DNA of 64,000 bases from Pseudomonas cavernicola (lineage in GTDB: Bacteria; Pseudomonadota; Gammaproteobacteria; Pseudomonadales; Pseudomonadaceae): NCBI RefSeq assembly GCF_003596405.1, contig NZ_QYUR01000008.1:558001-622000 (forward strand). The letters run 5' to 3'. The position numbers were made by a program, and so were the translations under genes. The notes beneath the pieces were generated by a model. That model saw nothing but the letters and a program-made list of their open reading frames with translations. It did no database searches and was not told where the DNA came from. Within the stretch, counting starts at the first letter, position 1. Each line of letters opens with the position of its first letter. Shown here in pieces: positions 54,808 to 64,000 of the stretch.

Positions 54808-57800
54808 CTAGAGTTCGGGCGGTCCTGGGATCGGCTCTTCCGTCGCGAAAGTAGCTGGGGTGTCCTCGGGCTTGCTCCTACGCTTGTCGTCTTGAACCGC
54901 CTCCTTCGGAGCAGGATCCTCATCTTCGAGCACGCCAGCAACAAACCACGGTATCACCGTGCCATACAGTACGGTGGCTTTCACGGCAACGGACTTCATT
55001 GGATGCTTGGTCCGTGCTGCCGCGCGAAGCACAAATTGCGCCACATAACGGCACTCTGCCGCATCCTCCCGAGTGAACCCGAGAGCCCAACAGAGGTAAA
55101 CGGTGGAAGAGTATATCCATTCGGCCGGGCAACTATTGTGACGAAGCAACGGCTCGACGAGGTACTCGACAAGCTCAAGAACCACCCCCAGTTCGCAGTT
55201 GCCCCGTCTGTAGAGCCAACCGATGAAGTTCAGGACAACAAGGGCCGCCGAGCCGAATTGGACCGTAGGGTCACATAGGTAGTCACGCAAGCTGTTGACG
55301 CCGATGGTAAGCCAGGAGTTCCCCTGGTCCATCATGGCCGTCAGCTCTTGCACGCTGAGCGACACGAAGGTTCGCCGCCAGAAGAGCATCTTGAGGACGG
55401 AGAGCGAATAGTCGAGAGGACGAATCTTCTCGTTAGCCGCCATGTAGAACAGCAGCTCCTGAGGCCAGACCGACCTCACGCCGAACAGGAACGCGACCTT
55501 CTGAAAACGATCATCTAGCGTCAGCAGGCTGGCCTTTTGCTCCAAGCAAAGCAGCAGGGTCGAGTACTCCTCCGTACTCAGCACCTTGTTCATCCGAAAC
55601 AGATTGGGCTCCACGACTTCCGGCCCATAGGCCGGCATGATGATGCAGTGGTCCTGGGTGGCCTTGCTAATCGTCTGCAGGAACTCTCGCTCGCGGTGCC
55701 AGTCTTCCTTAGTGTTTTCACGGAACCCGAGATGCCCCTCATGCGAGAACATGGTTCCAGATTCTCTGAACATGGAGGATTCCTCGAGCTTGCGCGCAAC
55801 TGCATCACGCGTCGCCGAGCTGACTAGTACCTTCGGAAGGTGTTTGAGCACCTCCAGGTGACCCAGGGTTGCGAGCTCGGTCAGCATCGTGAGGTCAACT
55901 ACCCATACGGCCTCCGTCTTCAACAGCTCTTGCAGGGCATCATGATTCTGGCTCCACCCGGTTCCGACCTCGAGTTTGGGCCCGTTGCTCGACCAGCCTC
56001 GCACGAGGTCGATGACGTCGCAACCCAGCCGCTGCGCGATGATGCCCAAAGGCGCCGGATGTTGTTTGTAGAGGTCCAGGGTCTGGGTGGCAAACTCCAC
56101 CCGCTTCTCTAGCTGACGCCGGATGAGGGTCAGGTCCGGCGCACCGTCCTCTGCAGTGGGCAGGGACAAAGCCGTCATGTACTTGGTCGGGCTGAGTGCC
56201 GTGTTGATGCTGTTGTGGGAAGCCTCAATCAGACGGCGATGCGAGGAGTATAGCTGCGCCACCCTGTACGTTTTGGTCTCACCGAAGTGGTCTTCCACCT
56301 TAATGGAGTCGTTCAGGTGTAGCCCAAACAATCGCTTGGCCTCGGGAGCATCCGGGGAAACGAATTCTTCGGTGGCAGGAAGTCCTTCGATGCCGTCAGG
56401 GTCGATGGTCAGACGACGTTGGCCCCCCTGGGCGTCGGTCAGAACTACGGAGGTACCAGGTCCAACCACCTCTGGCACATCTTCAAGTTCCTTGAGCGGG
56501 AGATCCGTGAGTAGGACAGATGTGAGGTGCAGCGCCGCCGCTTCTGTGTCCCCCATATGAGTGCGCTTTGCCTTGTAGAGGCGCCTCAAGCCCTTCATGA
56601 CATGGCCATGCCGGATTTCGGCAGAGGCTAGCTGAGCCATTTCTCGAACCGAACCCAACAACTCTTCCGGAGCTTCGCCAATTACAGTGTCGAGGTTGGA
56701 CTGCTCGGTGCTCGCCGCAGCCAGGATGCGCAGAAGCCAGGCAGTTGCTCGCTTCGGATCCGCCGTCATTTCATCCTCGGCGAGGGTGGCCACCATCGAC
56801 CAATCCCCGGCGACCTGGCTGAGCTCGAGCGCCATGTGACGGGCGTCCTGTGATAGCTTCCAGGCCGGCTCCATCGTTCGGAGCAGTTCACGGGCCTTGG
56901 CACGTTGCCCTGTGCGCAAGTAGCAAAAGAGCAGGTCAGTGTGCAGCTCAGAGAACGAGTTCGCCGGAAGAATCCGGGCGTAGAGCGCCGCCGCCTCGGC
57001 ATAGCGCTCACTGTGAAACAACAGCTGAGCACCAAGGTACGTTTCACCCTGTTCGGGGCTGTCTATGGACAGCTCGGCCACTCGGTCGATGTATTGCTTG
57101 GCCAGCTTCTTGTCACCACCAGGCACGCGGTGGGCACGCGCCGCGAAAACAAGGTCAGTGATGGACGTGCTGGCAGGTGTGACTCCGGCCACTGTCACTT
57201 CTACTCGAAGCTCCTCGGAGCGGCCATCCCTCAACAGCAGGTCCCAGCGCATGACGCGAAGCGTTCGGTTCAGTCGCTCTGCGTCCGGAGAGGCTGTCCT
57301 CCGCTGCCCCTCTGCCCAGGCTGCATCGAGCTTTTCGAGGTTCCTCGCTAACACGGCAGCCTGCGCATATGCCAACAGTCCGTCATCCGGAAGCTGCGGC
57401 AGCGACGCCTCCACCCGAATCAGAGCTTCTTGCGGGCGATCCAAGTCGCACAAAGCCTCGATTTCGACCCGAAAGAGTGATTCGTCAGAAGCCGCACCAA
57501 GTGCTCTGGCTTCCTCAATGAGCGCCAGGGCTTCTTGCGGTCGCTCTGTTAGCAAGTAGGCGTAGCCCAGGTGTGTCAGCGCCGCGGCCGCTACTCGCAG
57601 GTTCTGAACGGGCCACAAGGATTTCGAACGGTCGGCAAACGCCGCGGTCGCTTCGTGGAGCACGGCGCGCTGCTCCGGAGGCAGCATCCGAAAGCCAATG
57701 TTCAGGTTGTTCTGCATGGCAAGCTGCAGGGCATACCGCAGGAAGGCTTCTTTGGTGAAGAACGAGGCTTCTTCCATTGTCAGCGCCACCTTGGCGGTTT

Positions 57801-59349
57801 CGAAGGCGCCGGCGAGGTCACCTGCGCGCTCTTGTGAGGTTGCCACCACCTGCCAGGCGAGGGCTTGATGGGCGTGCTCCTTTGGAATGTCCGCCTGGGT
57901 GAGCTTGTCGCCGTTGAGAATCCGTGCGTTGGTGGCGGACACCCAAACCACCAGCGAGTCAGGGAAGCGGTCCAACGCTTCCTTGCCGGCTGCAACAGCC
58001 TCCGCGACTTCGTTCTTGAGCATGTGGCCGCGAATGCGTGCAGCCGCAAGCTTATCTTCATCGTCACATAGGGTCGCTGACTTGATGAAGTCATCTGCGG
58101 CGCCCGTTGCGTCGTCATCCATATGCCACCGGCACATGCCGCGCAGCAAGTACCACAGCGCCCGCTGGTAGTCGTCGAAGTCCTTCATGTCCTGACCCAG
58201 CATCTTCAGTTGGGCCATTGCATCACTGTAGCGGTATACCTTCAGCAGGTCGTTGATGCTGTCCAGATGGCGCGAGACGAGCTTGTTGAGTGAGCTGGGG
58301 CGAGCCGCTGGCACTGCATCCGGATAGCTCGGCTCCTGATGACGTGCGGCAGCACCGGGCACCAGGAAGGGGCCAACCGCAGGCGTGGCCAATCCCTGAC
58401 CTTCGGTACTGTGCACCGCAAGACCGAGCTGCACCGACTGTTGATGCTTACGCATCACCCGGAAAGTGTGGAACTGCGTGCTCAGTTGAACTCCGATATG
58501 GCGGCCAACGGTGGCCAGGTCCACGTCGCCGCCGAGGCCATTGAGCTCGGCGCAGGCCTGTACCAGGTGAGCCCATACGTGGCCGGTGTCCGAGTTTGGC
58601 ACGTTGGCCAGCGCCAGGATTTGCTTCTGGAGGGCGACTTCGTTAGTCGAGTCTGAGTCCAGGTCGTGATGGACGAACTTTAGGTGCACGACGAACTGGT
58701 GCAGCTCCTCGAGCGTTACTGGTGCTTTATTGAACAGCTCGGCGGCTGCCTTGATGGCAGCGTACGCTTCCCGGTTGCGTTCGTTGCTAAAGCCTTCGGC
58801 GTGAACCTTTTTCTCCCAAGATGCGGCATCACTGGACGAGCTGGCCATACTGGAGACCTCTACCGCCGGGTCCATCGACTTGGCGCTGGCACTCTGGTAC
58901 ACGATGAGGTTAGTGTCCAGGCCCCTACGGAACGTCGGTTGCTTGAAGTCGAGCCACGCCAACCCGATGGCTTCTTCGAAGGTGCCGTTCTTGGTGGTAG
59001 GCGTCAGGGCCCGCTTCATTTGCATCCGCAGCGTCCCGGTATCCCCGTTGGGAGCCGCGATGGTCAGGACTAGGTCGTCCGTATTGTGCTCATGAACTCG
59101 GCCCTGGAAGGTGAGCTTGACGATGGTGAAGTTGTCCGGAACGCCCACGCAGGGCATCTCCGCACACATGGCCAGGAGCCTGACGGCTTGTACTCGATGC
59201 TCAAAAGAGACGCCGCGGGCACCAGTGGCTTTGGGGCTGGAGACTTTCTTCTGGAGCCCGCGCTTCTTCTCGGCCAGCTGCTTCGCCTGGTTATCCTTCG
59301 CGCCTCGCTGGCCTTTAATTTTTGGGGGCTGGTCCTTGGGCATACTCAT
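54808..59349 (-). CDS. giant nuclease-TPR-GreAB-C-PIN protein, predicted conflict/defence system
   Basis: A 1513-residue soluble protein. Residues about 45-230 look like a DUF4297/Cap4-type restriction endonuclease-fold domain: FEHRVQAVRLL with Glu50, HNTDDLVLTI with Asp91-92, and RMQMKRAL with Gln110 and Lys112 (D...QxK). Residues about 350-900 are a helical repeat rich in TPR-like units (ALALIEEARALGAASDESLF; YAEAAALYARILP). Around 980-1060 lies a GreA/GreB C-terminal-like domain (GTSVVLTDAQGGQRRLTI; LFGLHLNDSIKVED), and from 1150 a PIN-type RNase domain (VVDLTMLTELATLG; LLTLDDRFQKVAFLFG). The tail is helical and charged. This order matches TPR-GreABC-PIN proteins described in bacterial conflict systems. 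Two nuclease domains in one chain suggest a suicidal effector. Confidence 0.78.
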   Translation of the reverse strand: MSMPKDQPPKIKGQRGAKDNQAKQLAEKKRGLQKKVSSPKATGARGVSFEHRVQAVRLLAMCAEMPCVGVPDNFTIVKLTFQGRVHEHNTDDLVLTIAAPNGDTGTLRMQMKRALTPTTKNGTFEEAIGLAWLDFKQPTFRRGLDTNLIVYQSASAKSMDPAVEVSSMASSSSDAASWEKKVHAEGFSNERNREAYAAIKAAAELFNKAPVTLEELHQFVVHLKFVHHDLDSDSTNEVALQKQILALANVPNSDTGHVWAHLVQACAELNGLGGDVDLATVGRHIGVQLSTQFHTFRVMRKHQQSVQLGLAVHSTEGQGLATPAVGPFLVPGAAARHQEPSYPDAVPAARPSSLNKLVSRHLDSINDLLKVYRYSDAMAQLKMLGQDMKDFDDYQRALWYLLRGMCRWHMDDDATGAADDFIKSATLCDDEDKLAAARIRGHMLKNEVAEAVAAGKEALDRFPDSLVVWVSATNARILNGDKLTQADIPKEHAHQALAWQVVATSQERAGDLAGAFETAKVALTMEEASFFTKEAFLRYALQLAMQNNLNIGFRMLPPEQRAVLHEATAAFADRSKSLWPVQNLRVAAAALTHLGYAYLLTERPQEALALIEEARALGAASDESLFRVEIEALCDLDRPQEALIRVEASLPQLPDDGLLAYAQAAVLARNLEKLDAAWAEGQRRTASPDAERLNRTLRVMRWDLLLRDGRSEELRVEVTVAGVTPASTSITDLVFAARAHRVPGGDKKLAKQYIDRVAELSIDSPEQGETYLGAQLLFHSERYAEAAALYARILPANSFSELHTDLLFCYLRTGQRAKARELLRTMEPAWKLSQDARHMALELSQVAGDWSMVATLAEDEMTADPKRATAWLLRILAAASTEQSNLDTVIGEAPEELLGSVREMAQLASAEIRHGHVMKGLRRLYKAKRTHMGDTEAAALHLTSVLLTDLPLKELEDVPEVVGPGTSVVLTDAQGGQRRLTIDPDGIEGLPATEEFVSPDAPEAKRLFGLHLNDSIKVEDHFGETKTYRVAQLYSSHRRLIEASHNSINTALSPTKYMTALSLPTAEDGAPDLTLIRRQLEKRVEFATQTLDLYKQHPAPLGIIAQRLGCDVIDLVRGWSSNGPKLEVGTGWSQNHDALQELLKTEAVWVVDLTMLTELATLGHLEVLKHLPKVLVSSATRDAVARKLEESSMFRESGTMFSHEGHLGFRENTKEDWHREREFLQTISKATQDHCIIMPAYGPEVVEPNLFRMNKVLSTEEYSTLLLCLEQKASLLTLDDRFQKVAFLFGVRSVWPQELLFYMAANEKIRPLDYSLSVLKMLFWRRTFVSLSVQELTAMMDQGNSWLTIGVNSLRDYLCDPTVQFGSAALVVLNFIGWLYRRGNCELGVVLELVEYLVEPLLRHNSCPAEWIYSSTVYLCWALGFTREDAAECRYVAQFVLRAAARTKHPMKSVAVKATVLYGTVIPWFVAGVLEDEDPAPKEAVQDDKRRSKPEDTPATFATEEPIPGPPEL

Positions 59350-59486
59350 CAGTTTTTAGAAAATTAAGCACATTATCTTAGCAAGGCACTACCCGCGCAT
59401 GCGTTGGCCAGCCTATGTTGCGGCGCTAGCATGGTACAGATTCTGGCGGCGGTGCAGTGACCAATCTGCAGGGAAAATGGGCACCC

Positions 59487-59915
59487 CTACCCGCTAGCAA
59501 GAAGTGGTTGACTTGAACCGGCAAGGCCGGTCATTGGCTCGGAATAGCCGGCCAGTTGCACCTCGCTCTTGGCCTTGATGTGGCGATGGCCGTGCGGCGT
59601 CGTCCCCAATGCCTTGCCCACCGTAAGGCCGATGCGCTTGCCATTCGGCTCAATGGCAATCATGTCCAGGCAATCCCTCTTCATCTGAGCAAGCTGTCTG
59701 TCAAACTCTTTCTGAAGACTCGCCATGTTGTGGCCATCCAGCTCCAAGCGGCGCCGTAGAGTTGCACCCGACATCACATATTTGTAGATGAGATCACCCG
59801 TGACCGGTTCCTTCTCAAGGACCCGTTCCGATTTTCGGAAGTACCAGATGTTGAAGTGGTTCTGCGTCTCGATGAGGCTCATGCCGCCCAATCGAATATC
59901 AGTCCAACTAGACAT
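59487..59915 (-). CDS. HEPN/Toprim-associated N-terminal domain protein, short
   Basis: A 142-residue protein starting MSSWTDIRLGGMSLIETQNH, then WYFRKSERVL, ATLRRRLELDGHNMASLQKEF. This is like the N-terminal domain linked to HEPN/Toprim proteins, which occur in defence loci. Homologues I recall are longer, so this is either a stand-alone domain or truncated: after residue 100 the sequence is low in family character. AAGGA seven bases before the ATG supports expression. Function unknown. Confidence 0.5.
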   Translation of the reverse strand: MSSWTDIRLGGMSLIETQNHFNIWYFRKSERVLEKEPVTGDLIYKYVMSGATLRRRLELDGHNMASLQKEFDRQLAQMKRDCLDMIAIEPNGKRIGLTVGKALGTTPHGHRHIKAKSEVQLAGYSEPMTGLAGSSQPLLASG

Positions 59916-59989
59916 TTCAAATCCTTTTGTGCGATCAGGGAGGGCTCAAGAGCGCGAGGGAAGAGCCGTGGGCAGTTATTTCTAAGGAT

Positions 59990-60222
59990 AGTCTGAAGAA
60001 GTCATGTATTTCTGGTCGACTTCAGCCCCCGAGTAAAAGGGGACGGATTTACTTTTCCTACTCTAATCAGTTGCTCCTGACTGGCAGCTTAGGGTCGACT
60101 AACCATTGCTCTTCAGTTGCAGCCATCCGTGGCCGGCGGCTGGCGAGTCAAAATGGACACTAACGTTCGATATGAGCGGCGCCCCAAGGCTCAGCCTTTG
60201 AGACTCCCACTCGATGGAGGTG
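59990..60222. other. Intergenic stretch with dispersed motif
   Basis: AAAAGGGGACGGATTTACTT at about 60036-60055 is the inverted counterpart of motifs at 1563 and 45868. No gene. Confidence 0.4.
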
Positions 60223-61389
60223 TTAGCCGTCCTCGGGCCAGTCCCCAGGTAGCCCCAGCACGTCGCTTAGTGTCGAGCCTGGATGCCATTGCATCTCTCG
60301 TTCGTTAGCGACCGCGTGTGGCATCGTTTTCAGTGCTTCAGGGAGCGGGTTTGTAGCCCACGGATTGAAGTAAATCGTGTGACGGCGCGAAGCGAGCGAG
60401 TATGCCGTGAGATCGTTAAATAGCCATGCACCACTAACACACCTCGCTTGGGGGCCCGACTTACCAAACCAAGCTCCATTTGGTGCACGTTTAAGCCTAG
60501 GCTCCTTCTCCGGTTTTCCAACGGCCAACACGTACTGTTCCTGCCCGAAAAGTGCTTGAAGCTCGTCAATTCTGTCGAGATGAAACGAGCCGAAGTTCAC
60601 AGCCACCAAGAGTGGCTTGTCTAGATGGCCGTACTTTGAGCCTTTGAACTTGATGGCGTCCCGAATCGGGGTCCACTCGTCGATGAGTCCTGCACCGCCA
60701 TCAAGTAGTCCAATCAATGTACGCGCGTTGCCGCGTCTCTCGGGCTTCAGCGGAATGGCACGGAGGAGGACTTGCCACTCTTCATGCCCCCAGCTGAATG
60801 TGGGGGCGGAATACAATCCATCACGATCGATTTCGGCTTGAACTTCATCAGGGTCGAGCGAATCTAGCCACCTTAGCGCGGCAGTGAGCAGTCGCTTACC
60901 ACTTGGCTGAGTGTCGGGCACGCCTTCGTGCTCAACAGCAACCATGAAATTGGCGTGACTTGCCTTAGCCAAGGCATCGAGCGTTGAGCCAATCCTTGCC
61001 TCTGCTGCTGGATCAGTATCGTCATCAGCAGAAGCCAGAACGGCTTCGAGATAGAATTCTTCGCCACTCGGAGCTATCACATGAAAGTCTGGGCGCGCTT
61101 TCGAACCGTTCGGGAGCTCGGGGTGCGGACGCAAGGTGTAGCCAAGCCGGACAAGAAATGCGTGGAGCACAAGTTCAAATATCGACGACTTGAAGTGCGT
61201 GTCATTTCCGCTTCGAACCCGAGTGACTAACTCCGCAAGTTCCTCTTCCGGATAACCCATCGCGAGTGTTTCCAAGAACTGGCGGACTCGTTCAATTTCT
61301 GGCCGAGCCGAGCGATCCAAAAAGCCGAATTCACTCTCTCGATTTGTTTTCGCACTTGAGTCGTTGCGCTGATAGTTGGTGAATAGCAT
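60223..61389 (-). CDS. predicted PD-(D/E)xK-nuclease-like protein
   Basis: A 388-residue soluble protein. Between residues about 70 and 125 is a pattern fit for the restriction-endonuclease fold: FELVLHAFLVRLGYTLRPHP (helix with Glu), KARPDFHVI (Asp) and EEFYLEAV (Glu, with Ala-Val in place of a Lys). The missing Lys leaves catalytic activity in doubt. The rest is unrecognised but well formed. Lies in the defence-type island without close partners. Confidence 0.55.
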   Translation of the reverse strand: MLFTNYQRNDSSAKTNRESEFGFLDRSARPEIERVRQFLETLAMGYPEEELAELVTRVRSGNDTHFKSSIFELVLHAFLVRLGYTLRPHPELPNGSKARPDFHVIAPSGEEFYLEAVLASADDDTDPAAEARIGSTLDALAKASHANFMVAVEHEGVPDTQPSGKRLLTAALRWLDSLDPDEVQAEIDRDGLYSAPTFSWGHEEWQVLLRAIPLKPERRGNARTLIGLLDGGAGLIDEWTPIRDAIKFKGSKYGHLDKPLLVAVNFGSFHLDRIDELQALFGQEQYVLAVGKPEKEPRLKRAPNGAWFGKSGPQARCVSGAWLFNDLTAYSLASRRHTIYFNPWATNPLPEALKTMPHAVANEREMQWHPGSTLSDVLGLPGDWPEDG

Positions 61390-61764
61390 GCTCTGACTGC
61401 TTACGTGGAGCTAATCGGCCGGTGCGGATTTTCTCGTCGGTCCGGTTAAGCGCAGGGTTGCCTCTTCTGCAGGTCCCCTGCTGCGTAGTGTTTTGGCTTG
61501 GCGGAGAGTAGTGCCAAGATACCTGCTATCAACCGTCACCATCTTAACCTTGGTAACTGTCCGCTTCTGGCCGGGCTGCGCCGGTCACGACCGGCACGGA
61601 TCGACCCACAGCAGTCGGTCGTGACTCCTACGAAACCAGGTAGCGACTCAGTGAACATGAGCGTCGTGATCTCGCTCTCATCAATGCCAAGGATGGATCC
61701 ACTGAATATTTTCTAAGCCTAGTAACAACGCGGTACGTTACAAACCTGAGCTTCGATTCCGACA
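61390..61764. other. Intergenic stretch with dispersed GC-rich repeat
   Basis: GTCCGCTTCTGGCCGGGCTG, CGCCGGTCACGACCGGCACG and CAGCAGTCGGTCGTG at 61558-61624 form an imperfect palindrome of the repeat family also at 7428 and 2243. No gene. Confidence 0.5.
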
Positions 61765-62892
61765 TCAAACCAGATTGGCGCGTTCAAATAGCACGAGGCT
61801 CACCAACACTAGAATCAGCCAAGATATTCGGGTCAATGTGCGCAACCTGGATTTCGCCGCAGATGATGAACCTGAAAGCTTGGATCTGGAGCGATTTATC
61901 TCTTCCTTGATCTCGTCAATGCCCACGACCACGTCATCGTATTTGGATACTGACTGCTCAAACTCTTCGCCCAGCAAATCGATATGACCAATAACGTTGC
62001 TGTTGAGGGACGCGATCATCCATGTCGAAATCAACAGGCCAACAAAGACCACAAAAAAATCCCAGCCGGTAGTCGTAGACTTCAGTATCGCGCCTACGGC
62101 AACCACTCCTCCTGGTATCGCAAATGCCTTGGTCTGCTGAGCCATGATCGCGTCTTGGACCTTGCATAAAAATCCAACGCGTTCACTCTCAATCCCGGCC
62201 AAGATTTTGTTCACCGAAAACTTGCTTACATAAACCTTGTAGCGCTCGGTGTAGCCTTGATAAAACTTGCCCAGCGAGGACATCAAGAATTTGATGTTTC
62301 GGCTGTCTTCTTCCTTGAAGAAGTCGATCAAAGCTTCTCGCATGACGTGCCGCCGCTCATCGCAGTGGACATCATCTTCCTCGCCGACAGCCGACTCTAA
62401 CGTCTTGGCGCGCTTAGCCCAAGCCTCGTCGACATCAATCGACATCAGTTCGCTGTAGCTCATTGCGTACCGGACTTCCAGCTTCGTGAGGAACGATTCC
62501 TTAGAGCTGAAAAACACGTATTTCATCGGCTGGGCCTCATCACCTTCGTGATGACAAAGGGACTTGAGCATTGAACGCAATGAGAAATACACACCCAGCC
62601 GGAGGTTGAATGACGCCATCCCTTGTGCATCCATCCCGATCACATAGTGGTGCTCGGGCTTTGTCGCCTTAGTCCGTACCGCATGCCATAGAGCCTCGGC
62701 ATCAGCGAAGAAAGGGATATAGCGGTCAGTCCACGCAGCGCTCGTCAAAAGGTAAATATGATTGCCAATGCGCTCCAGACTTTGAGGGCTTTCGCAACCG
62801 TGTCGAGTCAGAAAATCATTGATTTCTGCGTCGTCCAGCGACTCAGCATTGAGCACCAGTTGATCGTCATCCAGTGAGATCCGGTCTAGCAT
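61765..62892 (-). CDS. membrane-anchored protein paired with an NdpA-like protein
   Basis: A 375-residue protein from ATG 62892 (GAGGG seven bases upstream). Most is soluble and helical; the C-terminal third has hydrophobic segments at about 270-285, 290-310 and 355-375 (WLILVLVSLVLF), giving a membrane anchor. No family recognised. It starts just after the stop of the NdpA-like gene, so the two are one operon. Could be a membrane effector whose activity is set by the partner. Confidence 0.65.
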   Translation of the reverse strand: MLDRISLDDDQLVLNAESLDDAEINDFLTRHGCESPQSLERIGNHIYLLTSAAWTDRYIPFFADAEALWHAVRTKATKPEHHYVIGMDAQGMASFNLRLGVYFSLRSMLKSLCHHEGDEAQPMKYVFFSSKESFLTKLEVRYAMSYSELMSIDVDEAWAKRAKTLESAVGEEDDVHCDERRHVMREALIDFFKEEDSRNIKFLMSSLGKFYQGYTERYKVYVSKFSVNKILAGIESERVGFLCKVQDAIMAQQTKAFAIPGGVVAVGAILKSTTTGWDFFVVFVGLLISTWMIASLNSNVIGHIDLLGEEFEQSVSKYDDVVVGIDEIKEEINRSRSKLSGSSSAAKSRLRTLTRISWLILVLVSLVLFERANLV

Positions 62893-62902
62893 CCGTGCAC
62901 CC

Positions 62903-64000
62903 TCAAATGTTCTCTGCACCTATGCCTTTTAGCTTTTCCGAGACATCGCTTGGCAGCTTTATCGTCAGATAAACGAAATCCTTATCAACGCTCAAGTCAG
63001 CGCCCTTGTCACCAATGGCCACAGCATCAAGCTTGATGCGCCCGTCAAAATCTCCAGACGGCAGTTTGACGTCGACGAAGCCCATATTTTTCGCGGTCAC
63101 ACTGGAGGGCTGGAATTCTTCACTGACCTTGAAACGCTCTGAGTTTTCAGAAATAAACTTGGTGAGCCCGCCATGGTGTGGGGATTTCGATGGCAAGCAC
63201 TTATCGATTTCACGCTGAATTTCCGAAAGGTGCACCCTTTCCCCCGCTCTGTTTTCAATGTAATTGACCACGCGGGTGTGGATTTTTCGCCTATCGGCTG
63301 CCGATAGGTCTTTCGCCTCCTCAACAAAATATGCTGCCAGCGCGCTCTTTAGGTTGTCGACGCATACCTTGCCTGGGATGGAGTCGGAGCAGCCTAGGGC
63401 AGCGTTGAAAAACTCGCTCTTGGAATTTCCCTTGATGAAGTAGAGATATGCCTCCCCTTTATTTTCGGGAAAGCTAGACGCAAAGGCGGTCAGATCCATG
63501 CATGCAGCCTGCCTGAAGTCCTGGAGGTTTAAGCTTTCCGTGCCTTTAGGGGTGAGATTGTCGTTGTCGTCAAAATCATAGCCACCCTTCTTACCCAACA
63601 TTACAACCAGGACATGATCACGCTCTTGGAAGTCCTGATAGTGGGCAAACACGACATAGCCCTCACTGAGGGAACGGCGCGCAGGATCGTTCGCTTCATG
63701 GCAAAGCCTATCCATTACTCCGGTGACGAAAGCATTAAAATCGGCGTTGGTGCAGTAATTAGAGAAGTTTTCAGCCGCCGAAACGATGCCTGGATCGACA
63801 TAACCGTAAATTCGACCGCTGCGTGAAAATTTCTTACCGATCAAATTGACGAAATCCACGCAAACGCTGGATTTCAGATTCCAATCCTTGCCTTTCTTAC
63901 TGTCATAGAAAGTGAGCCCTCCGAGGGAGGTTTTGAAAAACCTCGCAGCGCAGGCACTCACCACCACGAGTGATTTTTTCTCTACTTCTTCACTGGCCGC
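62903..64000 (-). CDS. nucleoid-associated protein, NdpA/YejK family, 5' end outside the window
   Basis: The frame is open to the last base; a GTG at 63967 is unlikely to be the true start. The visible 366 residues match NdpA: VVFAHYQDFQERDHVLVVMLGKKGGYDFDDN, QAACMDLTAFASSF and YLYFIKGNSKSEFFNAALGCSD. YejK binds DNA on the nucleoid in E. coli; divergent homologues occur in mobile and defence loci. Here it is followed directly by a membrane protein gene instead of the core yejL-type neighbour, which supports a specialised function. Confidence 0.75.
   Translation of the reverse strand, partial: AASEEVEKKSLVVVSACAARFFKTSLGGLTFYDSKKGKDWNLKSSVCVDFVNLIGKKFSRSGRIYGYVDPGIVSAAENFSNYCTNADFNAFVTGVMDRLCHEANDPARRSLSEGYVVFAHYQDFQERDHVLVVMLGKKGGYDFDDNDNLTPKGTESLNLQDFRQAACMDLTAFASSFPENKGEAYLYFIKGNSKSEFFNAALGCSDSIPGKVCVDNLKSALAAYFVEEAKDLSAADRRKIHTRVVNYIENRAGERVHLSEIQREIDKCLPSKSPHHGGLTKFISENSERFKVSEEFQPSSVTAKNMGFVDVKLPSGDFDGRIKLDAVAIGDKGADLSVDKDFVYLTIKLPSDVSEKLKGIGAENI

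Noticed and set aside
1-64000. CRISPR arrays, rRNA and tRNA genes
   Set aside because: No regularly spaced repeats and no tRNA- or rRNA-like sequence were noticed on reading; a tRNAscan/CRISPR search was not possible.

Overview
The window looks like a Pseudomonas chromosome segment in which a few core genes are separated by accessory DNA. Core-like, GC-rich genes are a TauE/SafE permease, the three-gene transhydrogenase operon pntAA-pntAB-pntB, a methyl-accepting chemotaxis protein and an acetyl-CoA synthetase. Between them lie lower-GC catabolic genes, integron cassettes, IS fragments and a defence-type island. The assignment rests on protein resemblance and gene order seen by eye; no database search was run.

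Layout. 1-1976: end of a DUF3726-like gene, a TauE/SafE permease and a small secreted protein. 2461-5983: a gene-cassette array with seven recognisable attC sites, all cassette genes on the minus strand and no integrase gene in the window (a CALIN). It carries a GNAT acetyltransferase, a Tdi1-type T6SS immunity protein, several small membrane proteins, an NTF2-like protein and one cassette that is almost entirely a large palindrome. An intact IS3-family element (5984-7295, 3-bp target duplication) sits at its upstream edge. 7560-21433: a catabolic cluster with an HSL-type esterase, an FCD/GntR regulator, two Baeyer-Villiger-type flavin monooxygenases (one frameshifted), three short-chain dehydrogenases, an unrecognised 364-residue protein and a glutamine-synthetase-like ligase. 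22144-27754: pnt operon and chemoreceptor, the latter flanked by two inverted copies of a 150-bp MITE-like element. 28786-38990: a nitrilase-fold amidase, small orphan genes, an IS66 remnant, a probable group II intron 5' fragment, then a second glutamine-synthetase-like ligase, an SDR, an APC permease, a DUF1116 protein and a glutaminase. 39208-41497: a truncated amino-acid/ethanolamine-type permease and acsA.

41580-64000 is an accessory island of defence or conflict type: a broken tyrosine integrase, a DUF3644 protein, an alpha/beta-hydrolase + caspase-like protease + unknown protein operon, a decayed IS110-family element, an HNH-domain protein, a 1513-residue protein that reads as nuclease-TPR-GreAB-C-PIN, a HEPN/Toprim-type fragment, a PD-(D/E)xK-like protein, and an NdpA-like nucleoid protein paired with a membrane protein.

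How the parts fit. A recurring GGTCTA-centred motif lies upstream of the esterase, the GntR gene itself, the SDR operon, the intact monooxygenase, the 18906 gene and the second ligase; in three of these it lies inside a clear sigma70 promoter. I infer one regulon controlled by the GntR protein. Monooxygenase, SDRs and esterase fit oxidation of a cyclic alcohol or ketone to a lactone and its hydrolysis; the two ligases suggest that gamma-glutamylation of an amine is also involved. The substrate is not determinable from sequence alone.
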